From assembly GCA_035940775.1 (NCBI GenBank), contig DASZEN010000033.1, positions 1-64,000 of the forward strand: a DNA stretch of 64,000 nt. The letters are read 5' to 3'. The notes beneath the pieces were generated by a model. It was not told the DNA's origin and searched no databases. It saw nothing but the letters and a program-made list of their open reading frames with translations. Positions 28,158 through 36,607 of the stretch are shown in pieces (positions within the stretch are counted from its first letter, which is position 1; the number at the start of each line of letters is the position of its first letter). Origin of the DNA: DASQYE01 sp035940775. Lineage in GTDB: Bacteria; Acidobacteriota; Blastocatellia; Pyrinomonadales; Pyrinomonadaceae. The position numbers and the translations under genes were made by a program.

Positions 28158-28469
28158 TTAATTCCGTTCTGAATCCTTCCTTTTACTAACTCCACCATTC
28201 TTTATCTTAGCTGGCAACTTCACGGGTATATTTACTTGATCATCAATCAGATCATCCGTGGATATTCCAGCTACGCGCGCATATTTTAATAATGTTGGCA
28301 GACTTGGCTCACGGGTTCCTAGCTCATAGCCACTAATTCGACTCTGTGTAATCTCATTTTCTAGTCCCAAACGTCGAATCATCTCGTTCTGAGATAATCC
28401 CAGCGCCGCTCGGATGTATAGCAGCTTTTCAGCTAAACGTGCAGGCTTCTGCCTATGATAGCGCCCCAT
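28158..28469 (-). CDS. XRE-family transcriptional regulator, first gene of the hsd operon
   Basis: About 103 residues from the ATG at 28469 (MGRYHRQKPARL), with AGGAAGGG upstream; an earlier ATG at 28499 is possible. The helix-turn-helix is LAEKLLYIRAALGLSQNEMI with SQSRISGYELGTREPSL-like recognition residues. It ends 3 bases before hsdM, so it heads the restriction operon. By position it resembles controller proteins that delay restriction until methylation is established. A palindrome at 28500-28509 may be its operator. Confidence 0.85.
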   Translation of the reverse strand: MGRYHRQKPARLAEKLLYIRAALGLSQNEMIRRLGLENEITQSRISGYELGTREPSLPTLLKYARVAGISTDDLIDDQVNIPVKLPAKIKNGGVSKRKDSERN

Positions 28470-28499
28470 TAGGAATATCCCTTCCTCAACAGGGCGCAT

Positions 28500-28509
28500 A
28501 TAGCGCTAT
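28500..28509. promoter_or_regulatory. Palindrome upstream of the XRE/hsd operon
   Basis: ATAGCGCTAT is a perfect 10-bp palindrome just upstream of the regulator gene. Position suggests an operator for autoregulation; binding is inferred. Confidence 0.4.
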
Positions 28510-28735
28510 GAATCTTGCCGACAAACCAATAATGGTTTAGGCTTATGCCTGGATGTCGCTTCGCCGGAAATCTCATTGACTTCCAAGCTACGTGCCTCAT
28601 CCGTGCTGTAGAGCCTCGCTATACATACAGTAGGTAATCAGTTGTCAATGAAATTACCTGTCTAAAATACCAAAGCTCGCAGCTAGTTACCACAAGGTCG
28701 GCCATGTACACCTTAGCCTAAGGGTGGTTATAGAG

Positions 28736-29020
28736 ATGGGTAATACTCTTAATAGTAATGAGAAGAGGCTGACACTGTTATTGCTCTGCTGGTTATTCGG
28801 ACTGTTGGGGGTTCATCGCTTCTATACGGGTAAATACCTCACGGCTGGTCTTCAACTTTTCGCGTGGGTCTTGGCTGGCGTTTTAAGTCTTTCTAGAAGT
28901 GAAATCATTCCAACAATCCCCATTGGTTTACTTTTCCTGTGGTGGATCATTGATGTCATGCTAATTATTATGGGCAAATTCACAGATAAAGAAGGTCGGC
29001 TAATTCAAGATTGGGTGTAA
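28736..29020 (+). CDS. TM2-domain membrane protein
   Basis: A small protein of about 94 residues with two or three membrane segments and the TM2 signature: LLLLCWLFGLLGVHRFYTGK followed by YLTAGLQLFAW. I chose the ATG at 28736; a GTG 12 bases upstream is also in frame. TM2 proteins are membrane proteins of mostly unknown function, often next to toxin, immunity or defence genes. The next gene starts 9 bases later. Confidence 0.85.
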   Translation: MGNTLNSNEKRLTLLLLCWLFGLLGVHRFYTGKYLTAGLQLFAWVLAGVLSLSRSEIIPTIPIGLLFLWWIIDVMLIIMGKFTDKEGRLIQDWV

Positions 29021-29029
29021 TAGGCGCGC

Positions 29030-29614
29030 GTGAACACTATCTCTGTTGATGTTCTTTTGAAGTCAGACTTGATCACGACTGAGGAATCTTACTCTCTTGT
29101 GGAGAGACTAGTACTTCATCCCCAAATAACAGCTGTTGGAATTCTAGAGCTAGATCTTCCTGCTAAGAATCGCGTTGAAGCTTTGCTGCAACCAGAGTTT
29201 CTAAATGAGACCAAATTACGTGAGCTTGCCTGTGATTTCGCGAGCCATACTCTTCACGTTTTCGAGGCACATGCTCCAAATGATTATCGCCCCCATGAAT
29301 GCCTTAGCATGGCATTCTTATTAAACACATGGGAGATAGGTTCTTGGGAGCATTTGAGAAAGACGATTAGGGAAGCCCGACCTGCCATGTGGCAGTTTCA
29401 GAGAACCGAGTATGTTGGAGCTTTCGAAGCTTGTCGAGCTGCACTCTTAGTGGGTAGCGAGGATGCAGCGCTCATGGCTCGTGAGGTAGCTGTGTGTACT
29501 CAGATAGCTGCCCACCGAAATGTATGGGAGCATAGAAAGAGCAACGTCGAGCCGATAGTTGCGCGTGAGAAAGAAGCAGCTTGGCAGTTAACACAGATCC
29601 TTGAGAAGTTGTGA
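29030..29614 (+). CDS. Immunity-protein-like helical protein
   Basis: A 194-residue all-helical protein. The C-terminal part has the spacing HVFEAHAPNDYRPHECLSM, then ARPAMWQFQRTEYVG, and a terminal EKEAAWQLTQIL. This matches my recollection of the family annotated 'putative immunity protein' (Imm-5 type). It starts with GTG 9 bases after the TM2 gene, so the two form a pair. No partner toxin is recognisable next to it. Family call is moderate. Confidence 0.55.
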   Translation: MNTISVDVLLKSDLITTEESYSLVERLVLHPQITAVGILELDLPAKNRVEALLQPEFLNETKLRELACDFASHTLHVFEAHAPNDYRPHECLSMAFLLNTWEIGSWEHLRKTIREARPAMWQFQRTEYVGAFEACRAALLVGSEDAALMAREVAVCTQIAAHRNVWEHRKSNVEPIVAREKEAAWQLTQILEKL

Positions 29615-29972
29615 GAAATTGAGCCCTCTTGCCTTACTATATACTCTAATCTGCTTTTAATACTCCTTTTCCATTAACCAGCCAGCCTCAAGTTGCATAA
29701 AGAATTGTCACGCTAACGTGTATATTTATCAAGCATTTACAGCTCACACCCTATTTGACATATGTTAAAGAATGGATTATAAGGTTTGCGATTTATTTAT
29801 TGGGAAATGAAAGGCGCATAAATAAATCAACCTGATACGATCTTTGGTTTGGCGGCCTTCATCGCATCAGGTCAATTCGGATTTATTTTAACTCGCTATA
29901 ACTGGCGAGCCGGTCTTTGTGTACCAAAGCCTTCTACATTTTAGCCATATATGAGGAGATGTCAAGCACGTT
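29615..29972. promoter_or_regulatory. tns upstream region with two inverted repeats
   Basis: An AT-rich 358-base gap before tnsA. It holds a perfect 11-bp inverted repeat, GATTTATTTAT at 29790-29800 with ATAAATAAATC at 29818-29828. A second, 10 of 11 matched, is CCTGATACGAT at 29831-29841 with ATCGCATCAGG at 29861-29871. They lie about 100-180 bases before tnsA and are likely operator or attenuator elements for the tns operon. A GAGGAG lies at 29953-29958. Confidence 0.6.
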
Positions 29973-30818
29973 ATTTTCAGACGACGCAGAGGAATTACCC
30001 GAAGTAATCTGCCCAAATACTTATCTAAAGGATATGGTCAGGGGGAGGGGGCGAATTATATACCATTTATTCACGTCCAAGATTTTCCCTCAAAGGGTTG
30101 GCGCTATCGCGAGTTTGGGTTGAAGACCGGCAGACAGCATGACTACTTTAGCAGCCACGAATTTCATTATCACTTTATCCTCGATTGGGGAAAATTAGTT
30201 AATGATATACAAGAACAATTCCCGCTGCTTCCGCTAGAACAAACAATAGGGATTGCAGAGCAGCTTGGCATTCGTCACCCTTCGGCAGGAAATCCTCATG
30301 AGCCGATTGTCATGACTACAGACTTTCTGATCACCCTCCAAAGACCAATAGGTGTTATTAAAGTAGCCCGAACAATAAAACCAGCTAAAGAATTGGAAGA
30401 CAAGCGCACCATCGAGAAATTTGAAATTGAGCGGCGATTCTGGCTAGCTAGAGGCATTCACTGGGCAATTGTTACTGAGAATGAAATAGACCTCGTGCTA
30501 GTAGAGAAAATCAAATGGGTACATAAATTCTTTCAAACTTCTTCACTCGCTCCTCTGTCACAACAAGAAATTCGGAAAATTGCAATTGCTCTGACCCAGA
30601 TGCTGCTCGATAGCACAGAGCCGCTTAGTACCGTTGCTCTCGCGTGTGATCAAAAGCTCAGCTTAACGCTAGGTCAAAGTTTGGCAGTTGCACGGCATTT
30701 AATTGCTAGTAGACAGTGGCACGTTAATATGTCAAAGCCAGGCCATCTCCTTGATAGCAAGCTAGAGTTACTTGGCACCTCGTTGAACGAAAGCGATAGG
30801 AAACGCAGGAGGGGTTGA
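29973..30818 (+). CDS. tnsA: Tn7-like transposase subunit TnsA (non-canonical start)
   Basis: TnsA is the restriction-endonuclease-like subunit that cuts the 5' transposon ends. Family residues are visible in frame from 29955: RRRRGITRSNLPKYL, GQGEGANY, HVQDFPSKGW, then SSHEFHYHFILDW (catalytic Glu), VMTTDFLI (Asp) and the Lys region GVIKVARTIKPAK, followed by FEIERRFWLARGIHW. The frame between the stop at 29952 and 30119 contains no ATG, GTG or TTG. I use ATT at 29973 because it gives the family N-terminus. A one-base T deletion near 29973-29976 would be the alternative: restoring it joins this frame to the ATG at 29959. The stop overlaps the tnsB ATG. Confidence 0.88.
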   Translation: MFRRRRGITRSNLPKYLSKGYGQGEGANYIPFIHVQDFPSKGWRYREFGLKTGRQHDYFSSHEFHYHFILDWGKLVNDIQEQFPLLPLEQTIGIAEQLGIRHPSAGNPHEPIVMTTDFLITLQRPIGVIKVARTIKPAKELEDKRTIEKFEIERRFWLARGIHWAIVTENEIDLVLVEKIKWVHKFFQTSSLAPLSQQEIRKIAIALTQMLLDSTEPLSTVALACDQKLSLTLGQSLAVARHLIASRQWHVNMSKPGHLLDSKLELLGTSLNESDRKRRRG

Positions 30819-33016
30819 TGCTTCTTTCACTAAATTCACTAATCCAATGGCAAGTCACGGAAGAGTGCCTTAAAACTGAACGGGTATTATGGATTGATGA
30901 TGTAAAAACCGGCTTATGGACTATTGATATTTACGACAATAAAGCTTGGCCGGTTTTCCAGGTCTATGAAGACATCGAATTAGCTCTGGCAGATGATCGC
31001 GCGCGTATCATTCCAAAAGCAGAAGACTTCTTACCCCTTTGGGCACCTGATGATGAATATCTGAAGAAACATAACAAGCGTGGGAAAAAGAACTACTCTC
31101 TCATTTTGTCGCTAGTTACAGACGGGGAGCCACAAGTCTACAATCGCCAAACTCGCGGACGAATGGTCGCAGAATTAGCTGAGCGAACAGGCACAAGGAA
31201 GGCCCAAATATACAAAATTTTACGGAGATTTTGGCAGGGTGGATGTGTTCCTCATGCGACGCTACCTAAGTATTATATGTCTGGGCAGACTCAGGAGCGA
31301 CAAGGTCGCGAGAGGAAACTCGGTCGCCCTAATGATGAATCAAGACGGACTGGCATACCAATAGGGAGAAACGTAACACCAAAGGATAAAGAGTGCTTCC
31401 GTTTCGGCATTAAAGAATTCTTTAAAAAAGGGATAGCAACGGATTTACCAGACGCATGGCAACGAACGAAAGAGAAGTATTTCAATTGTGGGTATAAAGA
31501 ACTGCCAGATGGTACGTTGGTACCAGTTCTCCCACCTGCCAACCAACTTCCTACACTCAGACAGTTTAAGTACTACTATTACAAGAATAGAAATGTTAAA
31601 GCAGAAATTATAGCCACCTCTGGCGAGAAGGCATACGAGAGCAATAATCGTCCGATACTTGGTGATGCTACCCTAAAGGCATTCGGGCCGGGGTCTAGCT
31701 ACCAAATAGATGCTACGGTGGGTGATATATACCTCCGCTGTTACTTGAATCGAAACCTCATCATCGGTCGTCCCGTCATTTACATAGTTGTAGACGTGTT
31801 TAGCAGGCTGATTGTTGGATTTGCTGTCACGCTGGAAGGTCCGAGCTGGGCTGGAGCAAAGCTTGCCTTGGAAAGTGCATTTTCAGATAAGGTGGAATTC
31901 TGTAGACAGTATGGAGTCAAAATCATAGATGCAGAATGGCCAGTTAAAGGTAAGTGTGAATCTCTTGTTGGTGATAACGGTGAGATTGCTGGTTATAATG
32001 CAAACTCCCTAATAGACCCTCTAGTGATTGGGGTCGCCAATCCACCCACAGATCGCCCCGATATGAAAGGAATAGTCGAGAGCAGATTTCCCATTTTAAA
32101 ACAGATTGCAATCGCTTGGGTTCCCGGGGCTGTGCGCCACATACGAAAACGACGAGGCAGCGACTACCGCCTAGATGCGACGCTCGACCTCAATCAATTC
32201 AGGAGACTCATGATCGAATGCATCCTGCACTATAACAACTGCCGTCGAATTGAAAAGTATCGCCTAAATAAGCACATGATTTCTGATGGGGTAGAGCCTG
32301 TACCAATCAAGTTGTGGAAATGGGGTATGCAAAAGCTTATTGGGAGACTCCGCCCGGAAAATTCGGAAGTGTTACGCATCAACCTTCTCCCGCGTAGTGA
32401 AGCTTCTATAACACCAGAAGGCATCCGATTCCGCGGAGTTCACTACACTTGCATGACCGGTTTACAGGAGCAATGGTTTACAAGGCTGAAAGGTAAGCGA
32501 GCTAAGCGTACAGAAATCTTTTATGAGTCGCTGGTAAACCGAATTTATTTACGTCTCGCCCGAGGAAGGCGCTTCGAAACGTGTGTTTTAACCGAGGCCG
32601 ACCGGAGATTCAATGGGCTCGATTGGTATGAGTTGTTGGACTTTTTTGAGTTGAAAAAGCAGGCCACAAAAGCGGCTGAAACCGATCAACAACAAGCAGC
32701 AGCGGAATTCCATGCTAGAGCAGACAGAATAATCTCTGAAGCGAAAGAGATGAACCAATCAATTTCTGCTGGTTACACCAGTAGTAATAAAGCCCGCACT
32801 CAAGGCATTAGGGGGAATAGACAATCCTTGAAACTTCATGAGCGTAAGCACGGTTTACATGGCTCTTCACCAGATAACTCTTCAAATAATCCTGTACCTA
32901 TAATTCCAATTGACAAGATTAGAAAACGGAAAGCCGGAACAGGCTATGTACCACCTGCACGCCCTTATGATGAGATACGTCAAACGCGCCAGGAGGCTAA
33001 AAAGCATGACAAGTAA
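30818..33016 (+). CDS. tnsB: Tn7-like transposase TnsB (DDE integrase)
   Basis: A 732-residue DDE transposase. An N-terminal DNA-binding region leads to the rve catalytic core: Asp in SSYQIDATVGDIY near residue 297, Asp in LVGDNGEI near 386, Glu in DMKGIVESRF near 420. A Mu-type C-terminal beta-barrel and a basic tail follow. TnsB binds the end repeats and joins the 3' ends to the target. It starts on ATG at 30818 after GGAGGGG, with its ATG overlapping the tnsA stop. The tail (RKRKAGTGYVPPARPYDEIR) is the expected TnsC-contact region. Confidence 0.95.
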   Translation: MLLSLNSLIQWQVTEECLKTERVLWIDDVKTGLWTIDIYDNKAWPVFQVYEDIELALADDRARIIPKAEDFLPLWAPDDEYLKKHNKRGKKNYSLILSLVTDGEPQVYNRQTRGRMVAELAERTGTRKAQIYKILRRFWQGGCVPHATLPKYYMSGQTQERQGRERKLGRPNDESRRTGIPIGRNVTPKDKECFRFGIKEFFKKGIATDLPDAWQRTKEKYFNCGYKELPDGTLVPVLPPANQLPTLRQFKYYYYKNRNVKAEIIATSGEKAYESNNRPILGDATLKAFGPGSSYQIDATVGDIYLRCYLNRNLIIGRPVIYIVVDVFSRLIVGFAVTLEGPSWAGAKLALESAFSDKVEFCRQYGVKIIDAEWPVKGKCESLVGDNGEIAGYNANSLIDPLVIGVANPPTDRPDMKGIVESRFPILKQIAIAWVPGAVRHIRKRRGSDYRLDATLDLNQFRRLMIECILHYNNCRRIEKYRLNKHMISDGVEPVPIKLWKWGMQKLIGRLRPENSEVLRINLLPRSEASITPEGIRFRGVHYTCMTGLQEQWFTRLKGKRAKRTEIFYESLVNRIYLRLARGRRFETCVLTEADRRFNGLDWYELLDFFELKKQATKAAETDQQQAAAEFHARADRIISEAKEMNQSISAGYTSSNKARTQGIRGNRQSLKLHERKHGLHGSSPDNSSNNPVPIIPIDKIRKRKAGTGYVPPARPYDEIRQTRQEAKKHDK

Positions 33017-34175
33017 ACCTGATTTAAATAACTCCCTATTCGTTGGTAAAGGGACAGTCGTGGAAGCCGAATACATTTCTCCAGAACTTCCCAAATTCAA
33101 CAATAATCCGTGTATTTTAGCTCTTCCACGGATTAACACGAGAAAGCAAGCCATCGCGTCCATGCAGCGATTTCCCGAGTACCACAGTGAGCCGAGAAAA
33201 CTACCCCCAAACCTTCGCACTCACATGGTTATGGATTTGCTTCATTTCTTTCAGCCCCTCCCGATTCACCTGAAATTAGAAGGAATGGTCTCGCGCATGA
33301 TCAGGGACGGGTATTTAGCACGTAACCCAATGGACCCGACCTACAGAGGCCATCTTAAGGAAAGATTGGAATGCTTTAAGGCTGGAAGACCTTTAGAAAG
33401 CCAATTCGAGCCAACGGCCTCTGGCTTTTCAATCGTCGGTATGAGCGGCGTTGGTAAAAGCACCGGCATGAAAAGAGTTCTTTCTCTATACCCGCAAATT
33501 ATCCTTCATAACCGATTCAAAGACCGTAATTTTACTGCAATTCAGATTGTGTGGCTCAAACTTGAATGTCCTAAAGACGGATCCATTACCTCTCTTTGTA
33601 CAGATTTCTTCAAGGCGGTTGATGATTTGTTGGGAACTAATTACTCAAATATCTATGGGAAGAAAAGAAGGAATATTCAAGAGTTGATGTTGTATATGGC
33701 CGTTATCGCCGCTGAACATTACATCGGGATGATTGTTATCGATGAAATTCAAGATTTAAGCGTGGCTAAAAGTGGCGGGGCAACACAGCTACTGAATTTC
33801 TTTGTCAGACTCGTAAACACAATAGGGCTGCCAGCCGTACTCATTGGTACTTACAAGGCCATCCCAATTATGTCCAGTGAATTCCGACTTGCACGACGTG
33901 GCTCAGGGCAAGGTGATCTGGTCTGGGACAGAATGTCACTCGATGAAGACTGGCGGCTGTTCACCGAAACTCTTTGGGGCCTTCAATACGTGAAGAAGAA
34001 ATGCCCGCTCACAGGGGAGTTGAGTGAGGCATTACATGAAATATCGTATGGTGTAACGGATGTCGCTATAAGAATATGCCTCGCTGCGCAGGTACGTGCT
34101 ATAGAAACAGCTCATGAGAAAATCACGGAAGACTTACTACGATCTGCTTACCGTGTGATGATTTCCGTCTCGTAA
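33006..34175 (+). CDS. tnsC: Tn7-like AAA+ regulator TnsC, N-terminal part
   Basis: 389 residues from the ATG at 33006, overlapping tnsB by 11 bases. AAA+ motifs: VGMSGVGKSTGM (Walker A, near residue 145), MIVIDEIQDLS (Walker B, near 243) and a sensor-like AVLIGTYKA. TnsC forms ATP-dependent rings that link the target selector TnsD to TnsAB. E. coli TnsC has 555 residues. This frame stops at ISVS, at 34175, and a family-like C-terminus continues at once in another frame (34172-34570). It is therefore probably a split or frameshifted TnsC. Confidence 0.9.
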   Translation: MTSKPDLNNSLFVGKGTVVEAEYISPELPKFNNNPCILALPRINTRKQAIASMQRFPEYHSEPRKLPPNLRTHMVMDLLHFFQPLPIHLKLEGMVSRMIRDGYLARNPMDPTYRGHLKERLECFKAGRPLESQFEPTASGFSIVGMSGVGKSTGMKRVLSLYPQIILHNRFKDRNFTAIQIVWLKLECPKDGSITSLCTDFFKAVDDLLGTNYSNIYGKKRRNIQELMLYMAVIAAEHYIGMIVIDEIQDLSVAKSGGATQLLNFFVRLVNTIGLPAVLIGTYKAIPIMSSEFRLARRGSGQGDLVWDRMSLDEDWRLFTETLWGLQYVKKKCPLTGELSEALHEISYGVTDVAIRICLAAQVRAIETAHEKITEDLLRSAYRVMISVS

Positions 34176-34570
34176 GTCATATCTTAGAGACTCTTAAATC
34201 AGGAGATTTTACCCCACTGCAAGAACTCGCAGACGTTCTGCCTCCGACCACGCAGCCTATAAGCTTGGAACTCATGGGCACCGCATCCCCAGATTTGGAA
34301 AAGTATCGGAATTTAACCATTGGAAGACCCACGCAAGAACGTCCGACATCAGTGACTCGGAAAGGGAAGCCTAATATCAGCGGTAAGGACAGTATAACTA
34401 TAAACAATGCTCCCGTCCTGAAAATTTCTCCAAAGAAATCCCCTACCTATAGCGAGGGGGACTTACGGAAGATAGTGTCTGACGGTAAACAAGCTAAGCC
34501 ACCTCTCTCGGCGTACCAAGCTCTGTTGGAAGAAGGACACATTAGCACCGCTAACGAGTTCTTGGAGTAG
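34172..34570 (+). pseudogene. tnsC: TnsC C-terminal part in the -1 frame
   Basis: The frame beginning GTA AGT CAT at 34172 is open to a TAG at 34570. It reads VSHILETLKSGDFTPLQELA and later SEGDLRKIVSDGKQ, SAYQALLEEGHISTANEFL. Adding it to the upstream 389 residues gives about 520, near the usual TnsC length. No convincing start codon is present until TTG 34265 or ATG 34274. It ends 7 bases before tnsD. Either an indel (mutation or sequence error) or a -1 frameshift explains it; I see no classical slippery heptamer. Confidence 0.75.
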
Positions 34571-34577
34571 ATGTCGA

Positions 34578-36530
34578 GTGATTAGCTGCTTCCCTGACCC
34601 ATACCCAGATGAAATACTTTATAGCGTCTGCGCTAGATATACCGAACGTATGAAGTTTCCTAGTCTTAGGGCTCCCATGCAAGCATTATTTGGAACCCGA
34701 AATGGTTTAGCCATCTTTGAATTACCCTGCCACATACGAAACTTGGTGACAGCGTTGCCTCCTAGTCACCGATATTCAGTTGAATACATTATAGACAAGT
34801 GTACGCTTCTTCCTTTTATTAGCCCGTTCCTTCCGCCCGGGCGTGTGCCTCAGATTCTGGAGAAGATGGAAGGCAGCGGTGGACCATTAACCTATTTGAG
34901 ATCCGGGCTCATGGCAAGCCGTATCCCAACCCCACAATGGCTTCGCTTCTGTCCACTTTGTAAGGAGGAAGATAAGAAGCTATTCGGAGAGACTTATTGG
35001 CGTCGTTTACACCAAGCGCAGGGAGTAGTAGTTTGCCCTTTCCATAATGTGTTTCTTGAAAATGGATTTACCAGGCGCGGCTACTCAAGATGTCTTTTAC
35101 AGTTCATATCCGCAGAGCAATCCACCAAAGAAGTACCCGTACGGAGTTTAGACTTATTGGAGCGCGACAATCAGGTTTTGCTAATGATTGCACAGGATGT
35201 TTCATGGCTGCTTAGCCATCCACGTTATGAATCGGGAGTTGATACGTTGCATAACCGTTATCTCAGACTGTTGGTAGGGATGGGACTAGTTAGTTATGCC
35301 GGTGTCGTTCAGGTTTCGGAATTACTCGATGAATTCAATAAATTCTTCTCACCAACACTATTGAAATTCATTCATTGTGAGTTTCGTGGTAAAGACCAGA
35401 CTCATACTAATTGGCTGCTGCGGCTCGTGCGGCGTCCGAGACATGCACAACACCCACTTTATCATCTGCTTTTAATGCAGTTCCTCGGTCATACAGCGGA
35501 AGAATTATTCAAGCTGCCTAGCACCTTAAATTTCTTCGGAAAAGGGCCGTGGCCTTGTCTCAATCCGGCGGCCTTACATTATAGAGAGTCAGTCATTCAG
35601 GAATATAAACTATCACCCCAGTTAAGGAAGCGTAGGCCAGTTGGCAGATTTAACTGTAAATGTGGTTTTGCTTATTCACGGACCGGGCCAGATTATTCCC
35701 CAGAAGATAAATTTCGTATCGACAAGATGATTTCATTCGGTAGTTTCTGGGAAGCAAAGCTAAAAGAACTTTGGAACGATCTATCTCTTAGTATGAAGGA
35801 GATTGGACGGTGGCTTAAGGTTGATACATTAACGCTACGCAGATATGCTACGAGATTAAAATTATCTTTCTTCCGTTCCGGCAAACCCGTTAAACCCGTC
35901 AGCCCAGCAAAACGACTCAAAGGCAGTTGTCCTCAGAAAGCAATTAATGATAAGCGTAAGAAGTATCGTTCGAAGTGGCTCTCTGAAATGCATCTTAATC
36001 CTAAGGCCTCTTGGAGAGAATTGCGGCAAATGTTATCCCGCGAGTATAGATGGCTTATCAGCAATGACTCTAAATGGCTTAAGAAATACCGCCCTCCACT
36101 GTCAAAGCGACGTATACTATCTCCGAGTGTCGACTGGAACGCACGCGATTCTTTTTACGCTATTGCTGTTAGTGAAGCCGCTTCGCGGCTAAAGAAAGCA
36201 TCTAGCCGGCCAGCACAAGTCACGAAGACTGCAATTGGTATAGAGTTGGGTGCATCGGCACTTTTAAAGCAGAAGTTGCAAAGGATGCCTTTGACTTCTC
36301 AAGTCTTAGCAAGTGTGGTCGAGACTCGGGAAGAATATGCCGCTCGTCGTATATGGTGGATTACTAACTTGTATTGTAACGAATGCATCTTACCCACAGA
36401 GTGTCAGCTAATTCGTCGAGCAAGTGTTACTAGACTTAAAGCTAATCCCGAGATTAGGGCGGTGATCAAAGCTGCCATGTACATGATAAAATTGCGACTA
36501 GCATCCGAATGGGAATTACAAGCCATCTAA
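34578..36530 (+). CDS. tnsD: Tn7-like target selector TnsD (TniQ family)
   Basis: 650 residues from GTG at 34578. The TniQ N-terminus is CFPDPYPDEILYSVCARY. A zinc-ribbon has WLRFCPLCKEED near residue 125 and VVCPFHNVFLE near 153. A long helical C-terminal half contains helix-turn-helix-like units (SMKEIGRWLKVDTLTLRRYA) and the TnsD tail TKTAIGIELGASALL, RRIWWITNLYC. TnsD binds a specific chromosomal sequence and recruits TnsC. No TnsE is encoded, so site-specific insertion, probably at the mlaD 3' end, should be the main pathway. Two fossils of the same C-terminus lie at 41579-42028 and 54476-54968. Confidence 0.93.
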   Translation: MISCFPDPYPDEILYSVCARYTERMKFPSLRAPMQALFGTRNGLAIFELPCHIRNLVTALPPSHRYSVEYIIDKCTLLPFISPFLPPGRVPQILEKMEGSGGPLTYLRSGLMASRIPTPQWLRFCPLCKEEDKKLFGETYWRRLHQAQGVVVCPFHNVFLENGFTRRGYSRCLLQFISAEQSTKEVPVRSLDLLERDNQVLLMIAQDVSWLLSHPRYESGVDTLHNRYLRLLVGMGLVSYAGVVQVSELLDEFNKFFSPTLLKFIHCEFRGKDQTHTNWLLRLVRRPRHAQHPLYHLLLMQFLGHTAEELFKLPSTLNFFGKGPWPCLNPAALHYRESVIQEYKLSPQLRKRRPVGRFNCKCGFAYSRTGPDYSPEDKFRIDKMISFGSFWEAKLKELWNDLSLSMKEIGRWLKVDTLTLRRYATRLKLSFFRSGKPVKPVSPAKRLKGSCPQKAINDKRKKYRSKWLSEMHLNPKASWRELRQMLSREYRWLISNDSKWLKKYRPPLSKRRILSPSVDWNARDSFYAIAVSEAASRLKKASSRPAQVTKTAIGIELGASALLKQKLQRMPLTSQVLASVVETREEYAARRIWWITNLYCNECILPTECQLIRRASVTRLKANPEIRAVIKAAMYMIKLRLASEWELQAI

Positions 36531-36607
36531 TAACATGGTCCTCACACTAATCTGACGGGTGTGATCGCACCCCTACAGGAAAGTTCCAACTGGGTTAACA
36601 TACTAAG

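Noticed and set aside
29917..30123. A 68-codon ORF overlapping the tnsA N-terminus
   Set aside because: It is the wrong frame. The TnsA family residues are in the frame read from 29955, and the ATG at 29959 has no space for its Shine-Dalgarno.
34160..34180. Programmed -1 frameshift site in tnsC
   Set aside because: I looked for an X XXY YYZ heptamer with a following stem and found none, so an indel is more likely. Kept only as an alternative.
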